In this document: positions 1 to 8,515 of the stretch, one piece after another
Numbering within the stretch: position 1 is the first letter of the stretch
Layout: every line of letters begins with the position of its first letter
Assembly: GCA_021107945.1 (NCBI GenBank)
Contig: JAIORV010000131.1
Location: 17,150 to 81,149, forward strand
Source: Vulcanimicrobiota bacterium
GTDB lineage: Bacteria > Vulcanimicrobiota > JAJTBE01
Direction: 5' to 3'
Length of the DNA: 64,000 nt
Made by a program: the position numbers and the translations under genes
The notes under the pieces: model-generated
What the model was told of the DNA's origin: nothing
What the model saw: only the letters and a program-made list of their open reading frames with translations
Database searches by the model: none

Positions 1-1544
1 GCAGTGATGCGGGGGAGTTTTCCGGGGAACAGGAAAAAAATCGCCGCCGTCTTCTTGATATGGCTCGTCAGGCTGAATCTCTTTATGGAGATAAAGATGA
101 GAAAGTCAAGGAAATTTCAAAAATCGTCAATAAAATGATAAAAGAGGGTTTCAAACCAATTCTTTTTTGCAGGTTTATCCCCACCGCTGAATATGTGGCG
201 GAATACTTGAGGAAAAGTTTGCCTAAAAAGGTTGATGTCACTGCTATAACGGGAACATTGCCTCCTGCCGAGCGTGAAGAAAGAGTGTTGCAGTTATCAC
301 AATCTCCCCAAAGAGTTCTTGTTGCAACCGACTGCCTGTCTGAAGGAATTAACCTGCAAGAGCATTTTGATGCTGTTATTCACTATGATTTGAGTTGGAA
401 TCCTACCCGTCATGAGCAGAGGGAAGGGCGTGTTGACCGATTCGGACAACCCCGGGATAAGATTCGGGTTCTTACTTATTATGGGATTGACAACCAGATT
501 GACGGTATTGTCATTGATGTGTTAATCCGAAAACACAAGCAGATACGGAGTTCTCTCGGCATATCAGTTCCTGTTCCGGTGGATACCAATACAGTCATAG
601 AAGCGATTTTAGAGGGACTTCTCCTTCGCGAGGAAAGAGGAGCGCCTGTAGGTGATCGGTTTGAACAACTTACTATGTTTGAGGACTATTTCAAGCCGAC
701 TAAAGAAGATCTTTATGGAAAGTGGGATGATGTCGCAGCAAAAGAAAAACTATCGAGAACAATATTTGCTCAGCATTCTATTAAAGTGGATGAAGTTGCC
801 GGGGAGTTAAAGGCGGCTCGCAATGCAACGGGTTCCGGAGTTGAAGTTGAGTCCTTTGTCAGGGAAGCCCTTGAATCTTACGGCGCTTCGGTATCAAAAA
901 AAGATCCTGTAGAGATTGATCTTGCAGAATCACCGCGTTCAGTTAAGGATTCTTTTGGTCAGGAATATCAAAAATTTAAGGCAAGATTTGATATGCCCGT
1001 AAAAGAGGGGGTAAAGTATCTCAGCAGGACCCATCCTTTTGTGGAAAATCTTGCTTCTTATGTTTTTAATTCTGCAATGGACCCTCTCATTGAGAGCGGG
1101 GCGGAGCGATGCGGTGTTATACGAACAGGCGATGTTGAGCGAAGGACAACGCTCATTCTCATTAGATTACGCTATCACATAATAACAAAACTTCAAAACG
1201 GTGAATCGCAGCTTCTGGCGGAAGATTGCTGCCTTACCGGTTTTACCGGTTCTCCTCAAAATGCACGATGGCTTGATGACACTGAAGCGGAAAAACTTCT
1301 TAATTCGAAGCCTTCCGCCAATATTGCTCCCGAACAAGCCCGCTATTTTATTGATAAAGTTATCAATGACTTTGAATCTTTAATGCCCCATCTGGAAGAA
1401 ATTGCAAAATCCAGGGGTAAAGAACTACTTGACGCCCACCGCCGAATCAGAAGCGCTTCAAAGTTAAGAGGGGTTCAATACAGGGTTGAGCCACAGTTGC
1501 CGCCCGACATCCTGGGAATATATGTTTATCTGCCCGAAAATTAA
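1..1544 (+). CDS. DrmD-like SNF2/DEAH helicase, C-terminal part (5' end outside window)
   Basis: The reading frame is open from position 3, so the gene starts to the left of the window; the ATG at 60 is internal. The visible part carries the second helicase lobe: the ATDCLSEGINLQ segment (motif V) and the QREGRVDRFGQ segment (motif VI arginine finger region) near residues 90-130 of the visible frame. These are typical of SNF2-type ATP-dependent translocases. The sequence after motif VI (TYYGIDNQIDG, SSLGISVPVPVD) matches my memory of DrmD, the helicase of class 1 DISARM, but this was not searched. It ends 12 bp before the methyltransferase start, so the two are almost certainly one operon. 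The function is inferred: DNA translocation linked to restriction or modification. Other SNF2 helicases of restriction loci remain possible. Confidence 0.8.
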   Translation, partial: SDAGEFSGEQEKNRRRLLDMARQAESLYGDKDEKVKEISKIVNKMIKEGFKPILFCRFIPTAEYVAEYLRKSLPKKVDVTAITGTLPPAEREERVLQLSQSPQRVLVATDCLSEGINLQEHFDAVIHYDLSWNPTRHEQREGRVDRFGQPRDKIRVLTYYGIDNQIDGIVIDVLIRKHKQIRSSLGISVPVPVDTNTVIEAILEGLLLREERGAPVGDRFEQLTMFEDYFKPTKEDLYGKWDDVAAKEKLSRTIFAQHSIKVDEVAGELKAARNATGSGVEVESFVREALESYGASVSKKDPVEIDLAESPRSVKDSFGQEYQKFKARFDMPVKEGVKYLSRTHPFVENLASYVFNSAMDPLIESGAERCGVIRTGDVERRTTLILIRLRYHIITKLQNGESQLLAEDCCLTGFTGSPQNARWLDDTEAEKLLNSKPSANIAPEQARYFIDKVINDFESLMPHLEEIAKSRGKELLDAHRRIRSASKLRGVQYRVEPQLPPDILGIYVYLPEN

Positions 1545-1556
1545 TGGAGGGGTTTT

Positions 1557-4500
1557 ATGGCTCGTTTACAACGTAATATCTTCACCACGATTCGAACTGA
1601 AGGCGCAATCCTTCCGGTTGATGTCCTTGCTCGAATATCTCGAAATGATCCTGACATTAAAGGGCTGAAGCCTGAAGACTATCACCTTGCAGAAAGGGAA
1701 AAGATTAACGAGGCAATCAACCGCTCATGGAACCGCCTTGTTTCAGTGTGGAAATCATTCAGTAACGACCGGGAGAAACTTCCCGATGGAGTTATGGGAA
1801 CAACCATTACAAGGGAGCGATGGCTCCTTATTCTCTTCCAGGAACTGGGCTATGGCAGATTGCTGACCTCGAAGGCAATAGACATTAATGAAAAGTCATA
1901 CCCTATTTCCCATATGTGGAATAATGCGCCGATTCATCTGGTGGGATTTCGAGTCAATCTGGATCGTCGGACTAAAGGTGTTGCCGGAGCTTCCCGGACA
2001 AGCCCTCATAGCCTTGTTCAGGAGTTCCTGAATCGCTCCGAAGAACACCTCTGGGGCTTTGTGTCAAACGGGCTTACATTTCGAATCCTGCGGGACAATA
2101 TCAGTCTGACAAGGCAGGCTTACGTCGAGTTTGATCTTGAATCGATGATGGACGGCGAAATCTATTCCGATTTTGTCCTTCTTTGGCTGTTATGTCATCA
2201 GTCAAGGGTTGAATCTGAGAAACCTCACGAATGTTGGCTTGAAAAATGGAGCCGGTTTGCAAAGGATAAAGGCGTCCGCGCTCTGGAGGGACTCCGGAAA
2301 GGTGTTGAAAAGGCAATTTCCTTTCTTGGAGAGGGCTTTTTTTCTTTTGAGAGGAATCGGGAATTAAAAGACAAGCTGAAGACAGGAACCCTTTCCACCC
2401 AGGATTACTATCGCCAGTTGCTAAGGCTGGTATATCGCCTTATATTTCTCTATGTCGCCGAGGACAGGGGACTTCTTCTTATTTCTGACGTCGATGACAG
2501 GTCAAAAAAAATGTATATGAAGTATTACTCAACGGGGCGGATAAGGAATATGGCGAGTCGAATCAGGGGAACCCGGCACTTTAACCTTTACAGGGGTTTA
2601 AGGCTGGTTATGGATAAGCTGTCTTCAGACGAGGGGTGTCTGGAACTTGCGCTCCCGACTCTTGGCAGTTTCCTCTGGAGTGAAAATGCAATACCTGATA
2701 TTACACAATGCGATATTTCAAACAATTGTTTTCTTGATGCCGTTCGATCTCTTGCCTATATACAGGAAGGCAGGGTTCGCCGGATTGTTGATTACAAGAA
2801 TCTTGGAGCGGAGGAGTTGGGAAGTGTTTATGAATCTCTTTTAGAGTTACATCCCAACATAAATGTGGATGCCGGGACATTCTCCCTTGGAACCGCCGGT
2901 GGACACGAAAGGAAAACCACCGGCAGTTACTACACACCCACAAGTCTTATCACCTGCCTCCTCGATTCCGCCCTGGATCCGGTTCTGGAAGAGGCGGTAA
3001 AAAGGGCGAATAAAATCCCCCCCGTTCGGGGGGGAATAAAAGGGGGGGTTAATCCCGCTGAAACTGCAATTCTGAATTTAAAAGTATGTGATCCCGCCTG
3101 TGGAAGCGGACACTTCCTCGTTGCCGCCGCTCACAGAATGGCGAAACACCTTGCCTCGGTGAGAACCGGCGACGAGGAGCCTTCCCCGGAAGAAACACGA
3201 CATGCGTTGAGGGATGTCATCGGCAGGTGTATCTATGGTGTTGACATAAACCCCATGTCTGTTGAATTGTGCAAGGTGAGCCTGTGGATGGAGGCGATGG
3301 AGCCTGGGAAACCCCTCTCATTTCTGGATCATCACATCAAATGTGGAAACAGTCTTATTGGGACAACTCCCGTCCTTATAGAAAACGGCATTCCCGATGA
3401 TGCTTTCAAGCCCATTATCGGGGACGACAAGAAATTCTGCCGGGAGTATAAAAGTCAGAACAAAAAAGAACGTGAGACTTATGGAAAAGATTATGAGGGA
3501 CAGTTGGAAATGTTCGGCAGGGGGAAAGATTTTAAACCCTGGGAACACCTGGGAAATTTTGCATCAGCGATGATGAAACTCGACGACATTGATGACAGCA
3601 GTATAAAAGGGGTTCACAGAAAAGAAGAACGGTATGAAAAATTGGTTAAATCCACCGGATATATATTCGGAAAACTCCTCGCCGACGCGTGGTGCGCCGC
3701 TTTCATGTGGAAGAAGAAAGAGACCGATGATCTTCCATATCCAATAACAGAAGATATATTCCGCCGGATAGAGCGAAACCCCCATTCATGCCCCAAATGG
3801 ATGAAAGAGGAAATAAAGAAGCTTTCAGATCAATACCAGTTCTTCCACTGGCATCTTGAATTCCCCGATGTATTCCGCCCTGATGTCTCCAATCCCGATA
3901 CCTCCAATAACGGGAACGTAGCTCAAGGCTTCAGCCTTGATGTCACCCAACCCAAAACCTCCAATAATGTGAACGTAGCTCAAGGCTTCAGCCCTGCCGT
4001 CACCCACCCGGAAAGTGTCATTGCGAGGAGCAAAGCGACGAAGCAATCTCATAATAACCCCACCGGATGGAACGGGGGTTTTGATGTTGTACTGGGAAAC
4101 CCGCCTTGGGAGAGGATCAAACTCCAGGAAAAAGAATGGTTTGCCAATCGGAGACTTGATATAGCCGCGGCAAGGAATGCATCCGTGAGAAAGAAAATGA
4201 TACAAGCCCTTGCGTGGGAGGATCCAGCTCTATATAAAGATTTTCAGGACCACAAGAGAAAATCCGAGGGAGACAGCCATTTTGTAAGAAACTCCGAAAG
4301 GTATCCATTATGCGGCAGGGGAGATATAAATACATATACGATATTTGCGGAGCTAAACCGCTCGATGATTAACGCTATGGGAAAAGTAGGATGCATTGTC
4401 CCATCGGGCATCGCCACCGATGATACGACTAAATACTTCTTCCAGGATCTTATGAATAAGAAGTCCTTGGTGAGTTTGTATGATTTTGAAAACAGGAAGG

Positions 4501-5855
4501 GAATTTTTGTGGGAGTTCACAGAAGCTACAAATTTTGCCTTCTTACATTGACTGGCACAGACCATCCCAATGATGGAGGTACAGAATTTATCTATTATGC
4601 CATAGACACCCATGATTTGATGGATAAGAGAAGGGTATTTTCACTTTTGGCAAAGGATGTTGAATTAATTAATCCGAATACAAAAACATGTCCCATATTC
4701 AGGAGTAAAAGGGATGCCGAACTAATTAAATCCATTTATAAAAAATTTCCTGTTTTAATTCGTGATGAGTATCCAAAGGAGAATCTCTGGAGAATCTCTT
4801 TTAGAAGAATATTTGATATGAATAAAAGAGAGGTTGTAGGTAAATGTAAACAAATATTTGAAGATGCCTGCATAAAAATGTATGAAGCAAAATTACTCCA
4901 TCAATTTAATCACAGATGGGGAACTTATCAGGAAACCAAGGTGGTTGGCATAAGTAAAAATCAACTGATCGATCCCCTTTTTGAGATAGAACCAAGATAC
5001 TGGATTGATAGATATGAAGTAGACTTAAGGTTAGAACGATTGTATATGAAAAAATGGATTTTTGGGTATCGGGATATTTCAAATGTTACTAATGAACGGA
5101 CTCTTCTTGCAACCTTAATACCATATTCCGGTACAGACTTTTCTATCAGAGTGATAGTCGGTATTGACAAACACAAAGCAATTTGCCTCCTATCCAACTT
5201 GAATTCTTTCATGTTGGATTATATTGTTAGACAAATGATGGGGGGATTGCATCTCTCTGACTATATTATTAAACAGGTGGCAATAATTCCACCCAATTAT
5301 TACAACAAAAATATAGAATGGCTAATATGTGGTTCTTTATATAAATGGCTTTTCTATAGGGTATTAGAACTAATATATACTTCGTGGGATCTAAAAGTCT
5401 TTTCAGATGATTTAGATTTTTCTGGTCCACCATTCAAATGGAACGAACAACGCCGATTCCTCATCCGTTGCGAACTTGACGCCGCATATTTCCACCTTTA
5501 CGAAATTAACCGTGAAGACCTCGACTACATTATGGAAACATTCCCCATCGTAAAACGAAAAGACGAGAAAAAATACGACTCCTTCTACGCAAACATTCCA
5601 TTTGTGAAGGAATGCTGTGAAAAATATCAAAATCCCGAGAAGGGCGAAGTATCAAATGGAGATGCCATAAAACATGGGGAATCACCCGATGAAGTCGGCA
5701 CAAAATACGCCACAAAAGCAGTAATACTTGAGATATATAACCGAATGAAAAAAGCGATGGAGACAGACATCCCATATCAAACCGTCCTCAACCCACCCCC
5801 TTCGGATCCGTCGGTTGCGCATTCAAAAAAAGGAGTTGAGATTGATCATACCTAA
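1557..5855 (+). CDS. Eco57I/DrmMI-like DNA adenine methyltransferase, 1432 aa
   Basis: This is a class I SAM-dependent DNA N6-adenine methyltransferase. Motif I (CDPACGSGHF) lies near residue 511 and the catalytic motif IV (GNPPW) near residue 848. Between them is a GVDINPMSVELCKVSLW block typical of Eco57I/PglX/DrmMI enzymes. The length fits DrmMI or type IIG/BREX methylases. The ATG at 1557 is preceded by GGAGGGG. It sits directly behind the helicase, as drmD-drmMI do in class 1 DISARM, but drmA, drmB and drmC are not seen downstream. Three short palindromic repeats are inserted in frame, one just before motif I and two before motif IV, which is unusual for an active enzyme. The 3' end of the gene recurs in decayed form at about 8060-8481 and 9944-10015. 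No nuclease motif was recognised. Confidence 0.88.
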   Translation: MARLQRNIFTTIRTEGAILPVDVLARISRNDPDIKGLKPEDYHLAEREKINEAINRSWNRLVSVWKSFSNDREKLPDGVMGTTITRERWLLILFQELGYGRLLTSKAIDINEKSYPISHMWNNAPIHLVGFRVNLDRRTKGVAGASRTSPHSLVQEFLNRSEEHLWGFVSNGLTFRILRDNISLTRQAYVEFDLESMMDGEIYSDFVLLWLLCHQSRVESEKPHECWLEKWSRFAKDKGVRALEGLRKGVEKAISFLGEGFFSFERNRELKDKLKTGTLSTQDYYRQLLRLVYRLIFLYVAEDRGLLLISDVDDRSKKMYMKYYSTGRIRNMASRIRGTRHFNLYRGLRLVMDKLSSDEGCLELALPTLGSFLWSENAIPDITQCDISNNCFLDAVRSLAYIQEGRVRRIVDYKNLGAEELGSVYESLLELHPNINVDAGTFSLGTAGGHERKTTGSYYTPTSLITCLLDSALDPVLEEAVKRANKIPPVRGGIKGGVNPAETAILNLKVCDPACGSGHFLVAAAHRMAKHLASVRTGDEEPSPEETRHALRDVIGRCIYGVDINPMSVELCKVSLWMEAMEPGKPLSFLDHHIKCGNSLIGTTPVLIENGIPDDAFKPIIGDDKKFCREYKSQNKKERETYGKDYEGQLEMFGRGKDFKPWEHLGNFASAMMKLDDIDDSSIKGVHRKEERYEKLVKSTGYIFGKLLADAWCAAFMWKKKETDDLPYPITEDIFRRIERNPHSCPKWMKEEIKKLSDQYQFFHWHLEFPDVFRPDVSNPDTSNNGNVAQGFSLDVTQPKTSNNVNVAQGFSPAVTHPESVIARSKATKQSHNNPTGWNGGFDVVLGNPPWERIKLQEKEWFANRRLDIAAARNASVRKKMIQALAWEDPALYKDFQDHKRKSEGDSHFVRNSERYPLCGRGDINTYTIFAELNRSMINAMGKVGCIVPSGIATDDTTKYFFQDLMNKKSLVSLYDFENRKGIFVGVHRSYKFCLLTLTGTDHPNDGGTEFIYYAIDTHDLMDKRRVFSLLAKDVELINPNTKTCPIFRSKRDAELIKSIYKKFPVLIRDEYPKENLWRISFRRIFDMNKREVVGKCKQIFEDACIKMYEAKLLHQFNHRWGTYQETKVVGISKNQLIDPLFEIEPRYWIDRYEVDLRLERLYMKKWIFGYRDISNVTNERTLLATLIPYSGTDFSIRVIVGIDKHKAICLLSNLNSFMLDYIVRQMMGGLHLSDYIIKQVAIIPPNYYNKNIEWLICGSLYKWLFYRVLELIYTSWDLKVFSDDLDFSGPPFKWNEQRRFLIRCELDAAYFHLYEINREDLDYIMETFPIVKRKDEKKYDSFYANIPFVKECCEKYQNPEKGEVSNGDAIKHGESPDEVGTKYATKAVILEIYNRMKKAMETDIPYQTVLNPPPSDPSVAHSKKGVEIDHT
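3012..3054 (+). repeat. G/C-run palindrome inserted in frame in the methyltransferase gene
   Basis: A run of C, a TT spacer and a run of G form a hairpin, followed by a second G run. It is read in frame as KIPPVRGGIKGG, immediately upstream of motif I. Such C-run/G-run palindromes are usually intergenic, and the flanking residues resume normal methyltransferase sequence. Confidence 0.6.
3901..4014 (+). repeat. Two tandem 57-bp units containing a GTAGCTCAAGGC hairpin, in frame
   Basis: The segment starting cctccaata at 3901 recurs at 3958, a spacing of 57 bp (19 codons). Each unit contains the palindrome-like aacgtagctcaaggcttcag, read as NVAQGFS. The element resembles the intergenic acgtagcgcgggttt palindromes at 35237-35312. 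It lies in the insert region upstream of the catalytic NPPW motif. Confidence 0.65.
4017..4051 (+). repeat. CATTGCGAGGAGC dispersed repeat inserted in frame
   Basis: The sequence gtcattgcgaggagc followed by aaagcgacgaagcaatctc is a widespread bacterial intergenic repeat type. Here it is translated as VIARSKATKQSH within the methyltransferase, about 15 residues before NPPW. A related copy lies in the intergenic region at about 33866-33966. Confidence 0.7.
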
Positions 5856-6912
5856 TTTCGACATAACGGCATGGTACATAAATTTACGAAGGATTTTTGA
5901 GGTTACTGATACATCTCCTGCCAGTCAATTCCTTAATCAAAATTAGACTCAGAATGACCATCTAAGAAATCTGGCCGAGTTCTCTGCCTATAAAGATGTA
6001 TTAATAAAATGGGCGGTGGAAAAAGAGGTCAAACCAATTGCTGAGTTAATTCTCAGGAACCAACTCAGGCCAGGCATCTTCTTTACACACAATGGCGCAT
6101 TCTTTTGTAAAGGATTGAGCAAATTCTCGAACGGCTATCCTGAAATAATTCCTCCTGACAAGATGCCCAGAATTCGGTTGAAATTATCCATCTCAGGTCT
6201 CGATTACGCTTTGTATCTCCCTTATCATCCATCTCATTTGACGAGTGCATCGGCCCGGAGTGAGTTGTCAGGGAAGAAGAGGCTCTTTGTTCTAGGGCTT
6301 GTTACGAATATAGATGAAAGCTCCATTGAGGCAAAACCCTATATAATTGGAAATCTGATAGCTCAAGGGAAGGATCTACTCGCTTGGGAGAATACATTGT
6401 GGCAACGACAGAGAGAAATTTACTTTGACGAAATTGATAACTTCTCACGAGCAAAGAGCTTGGCGGAGAGAAGAATAGGCTATAAGGAATTAGGGGTCTT
6501 GAAGAGTATTTCTGAAAAAGAAATCAAGAATGCCTTCGCAGAAATCATAAATGAACCCACAGTTCCGAAGGATTGGGCTGGCGAGAAATCAGATCTTTTC
6601 TCGACCATGGTTAGAATAGGAGGCAAGAATTACTCTACTGCTTTTGTTCTTAAAGGGCCATCAAAGTTTCACCCAATGAAAATGAGTGATTTGGGCAAGA
6701 ATGGCGATCAAATAGTCAGGCTTTACGATGAACCCGCTGAATTATTAATTCTGCAGCATTGCCATACAATCGAGAATCCGGTGAGAGTAATGATGCGTGC
6801 ATTTGCAGAGAACATAAGGAGACCCAGAATGTTCTGTCTCATTGATGGATTTGCAACTCTGAGAATTTTGAAGGCATATAAGAAATGCGGACAGAAGCCT
6901 GACGATGATTGA
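5842..6912 (+). pseudogene. Unknown cargo gene interrupted by one in-frame amber codon
   Basis: The open frame with a start at GTG 6016 (298 aa) looks N-terminally short. Reading the same frame upstream gives continuous protein-like sequence back to a TTG at 5842, which has AGGAG at 5831-5835 and overlaps the methyltransferase stop. One TAG at 5944-5946 breaks it after 34 codons, so the full product would be about 356 residues. I do not recognise the family. The C-terminal third (AFVLKGPSKF, GKNGDQIVRL, then an IDGFATLRIL segment) faintly recalls restriction-endonuclease-like cores, which is only a guess. It is followed 24 bp later by the DUF6236-like gene, so the two look like one unit. Either this is a nonsense pseudogene, a sequencing error, or only the 298-residue part is made. 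Confidence 0.6.
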
Positions 6913-6936
6913 ACATTCAAAGAGAGGTGGATTATT

Positions 6937-8022
6937 GTGATCAAGAATGCGCTCTATTATCCATACATATATTTTCAGGACATCAATTGGCTGAAGGCTA
7001 TGGCATTATTCTATGACAGGATTTATAGAATTGTCCCCCCTCAAATGGAAGTAGATGATAGGGAAGAAATCAAACCATTCCACAGCGATCATAAGATTTT
7101 TTGTGAGATTAGCCCGATCCCTTATTCGGAAGAAGCTTCAAGGATGTTTCTGGAAAAAATGCGAAACTGGAAAGCTGCATCACTCCATTTTGCTGGAGAA
7201 AAACATATTGACATTCACTTATCAAAAATTAGCAAAGACGTTGGCAATCTATTTAAAGAACTGGGATATAAGACAAGTGATTATTGGGTAAACCTTCCCG
7301 AAAGGATTGCCTCAAATTATATGCTTTACCTCGCCACCGTTATTTCAGAAAAGAACAAGTTATCATTATTGACGGATAAATTGGCCCCCTGGACGGCCAC
7401 CAACTATTTCATTTATGATGGGCAGTTTGACGAATTTTCCTTGGATATTAATAGCGTATCAGAATCCAATAATCCATTGTATTTCTTCACTTTCGTCCTA
7501 CATGAATTGATTCCAGCCAATATTTCCGACATACCCATTTCGAGTATCCTGGAATTCCGCAAGAGAAGACAAGATGAGATGGCTCAATTGAGGAATGCAA
7601 TTTCGGTTGTTTATAATAGTCTTCAGGAAATACAGGATCGTGGTGTCTTGACAGATAGAATTAATGACTCCATCTCTGATGTCAGGAAGGCGGTTGATGA
7701 ATATAAGAAGAGTGCTGATTTATTGAAAGCGAGGGGATGGAAGGGGAGTTTATTAATGGGATTACCGGCTTCCGTTGGTCTGGCAACGCTTTTTGGGGGT
7801 TCAAATCCTCAGTTAATTATACTTGGCGCTGCGGGATTTGCGATTAACGCTGTCTATTCCTTCTACAATACCAAGCGAGAATTAAGAGAACTCGCGCGGA
7901 AGAATCCATATTCTTGCTTAGCGATGATGGGAAGGGACTTTGGAAGGTATGCTGGGCAGCGGAGGGGCAGGAGTATAGACTTCCACGTCATAGATTATTT
8001 AAAGAGATTTATTGGCAGTTAG
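6937..8022 (+). CDS. DUF6236-like protein with C-terminal membrane hairpin
   Basis: This 361-residue protein starts at GTG 6937, with AGAGAGGTGG just upstream. The N-terminus (ALYYPYIYFQDINWLKA and then IVPPQ) matches my memory of the DUF6236 family, whose function is not established. Residues about 210-260 are charged and likely coiled coil. Residues about 268-305 (SLLMGLPASVGLATLF and then a second hydrophobic stretch ending in AVYSFY) could form a membrane hairpin. It follows the amber-interrupted gene by 24 bp in a block bounded by methyltransferase 3'-end sequences. The setting and membrane segment suggest an effector of a defence or toxin unit, but no enzymatic motif is visible. Confidence 0.65.
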   Translation: MIKNALYYPYIYFQDINWLKAMALFYDRIYRIVPPQMEVDDREEIKPFHSDHKIFCEISPIPYSEEASRMFLEKMRNWKAASLHFAGEKHIDIHLSKISKDVGNLFKELGYKTSDYWVNLPERIASNYMLYLATVISEKNKLSLLTDKLAPWTATNYFIYDGQFDEFSLDINSVSESNNPLYFFTFVLHELIPANISDIPISSILEFRKRRQDEMAQLRNAISVVYNSLQEIQDRGVLTDRINDSISDVRKAVDEYKKSADLLKARGWKGSLLMGLPASVGLATLFGGSNPQLIILGAAGFAINAVYSFYNTKRELRELARKNPYSCLAMMGRDFGRYAGQRRGRSIDFHVIDYLKRFIGS

Positions 8023-8059
8023 ATGTTTGATGAGTCTGCTGTTCTTTTGTGCAGAATTA

Positions 8060-8481
8060 AATACAACCAATCCGATTTCAATGGGAACGAATGGCGAATA
8101 AATTGATTGGATCGTGGTAACTTCCCTATCGTCAAACGAAAAGACGAAGCAAAATATAACACATTCTATGCAAACATCCCGTTCGCAAAGGAATGCTGTG
8201 AGAAATACAAAAACCCGGAAACAGGAGAAACCGCAACGGGACAAAACACAAGACAAGAGAAATTACCCGGTAAAATCGGCACTGGACACGCGCCCAAACA
8301 AGTATTATCAAATGCGGGAGTCAGCACAAAATACGCCACAAAAGCCGTCATCCTTGAAGTCTATGACCGCATGAAAAACGTGATGGAAACCGGCATCCCA
8401 TATCAGACTATTCTCAACCTACCCCCGGCCGATCCGTCCATTGCTCACCAGGACAACAGGGATAAACGGCAAGAGATTTAG
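8060..8481 (+). pseudogene. Decayed second copy of the methyltransferase 3' end
   Basis: A reading frame from 8107 encodes FPIVKRKDE, FYANIPF, KECCEKY, STKYATKAVILEVYDRMK and ETGIPYQT, which are near-identical to the last ~110 residues of the methyltransferase. Sequence at about 8073-8100 also resembles that gene's PFKWNEQRR region, with a deletion between the two. No methyltransferase core precedes it, so this is a displaced 3' end. It differs from the intact copy at many positions, so it is not a fresh duplication. It separates the DUF6236 unit from the dGTPase. Confidence 0.8.
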
Positions 8482-8515
8482 TATAATAGGATCACTAAAA
8501 GCGAGGTACTTATAA

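Noticed and set aside
3825..4205. 126-codon minus-strand ORF inside the methyltransferase
   Set aside because: It is antisense to the repeat insertions and conserved NPPW region; its openness follows from the repeats.
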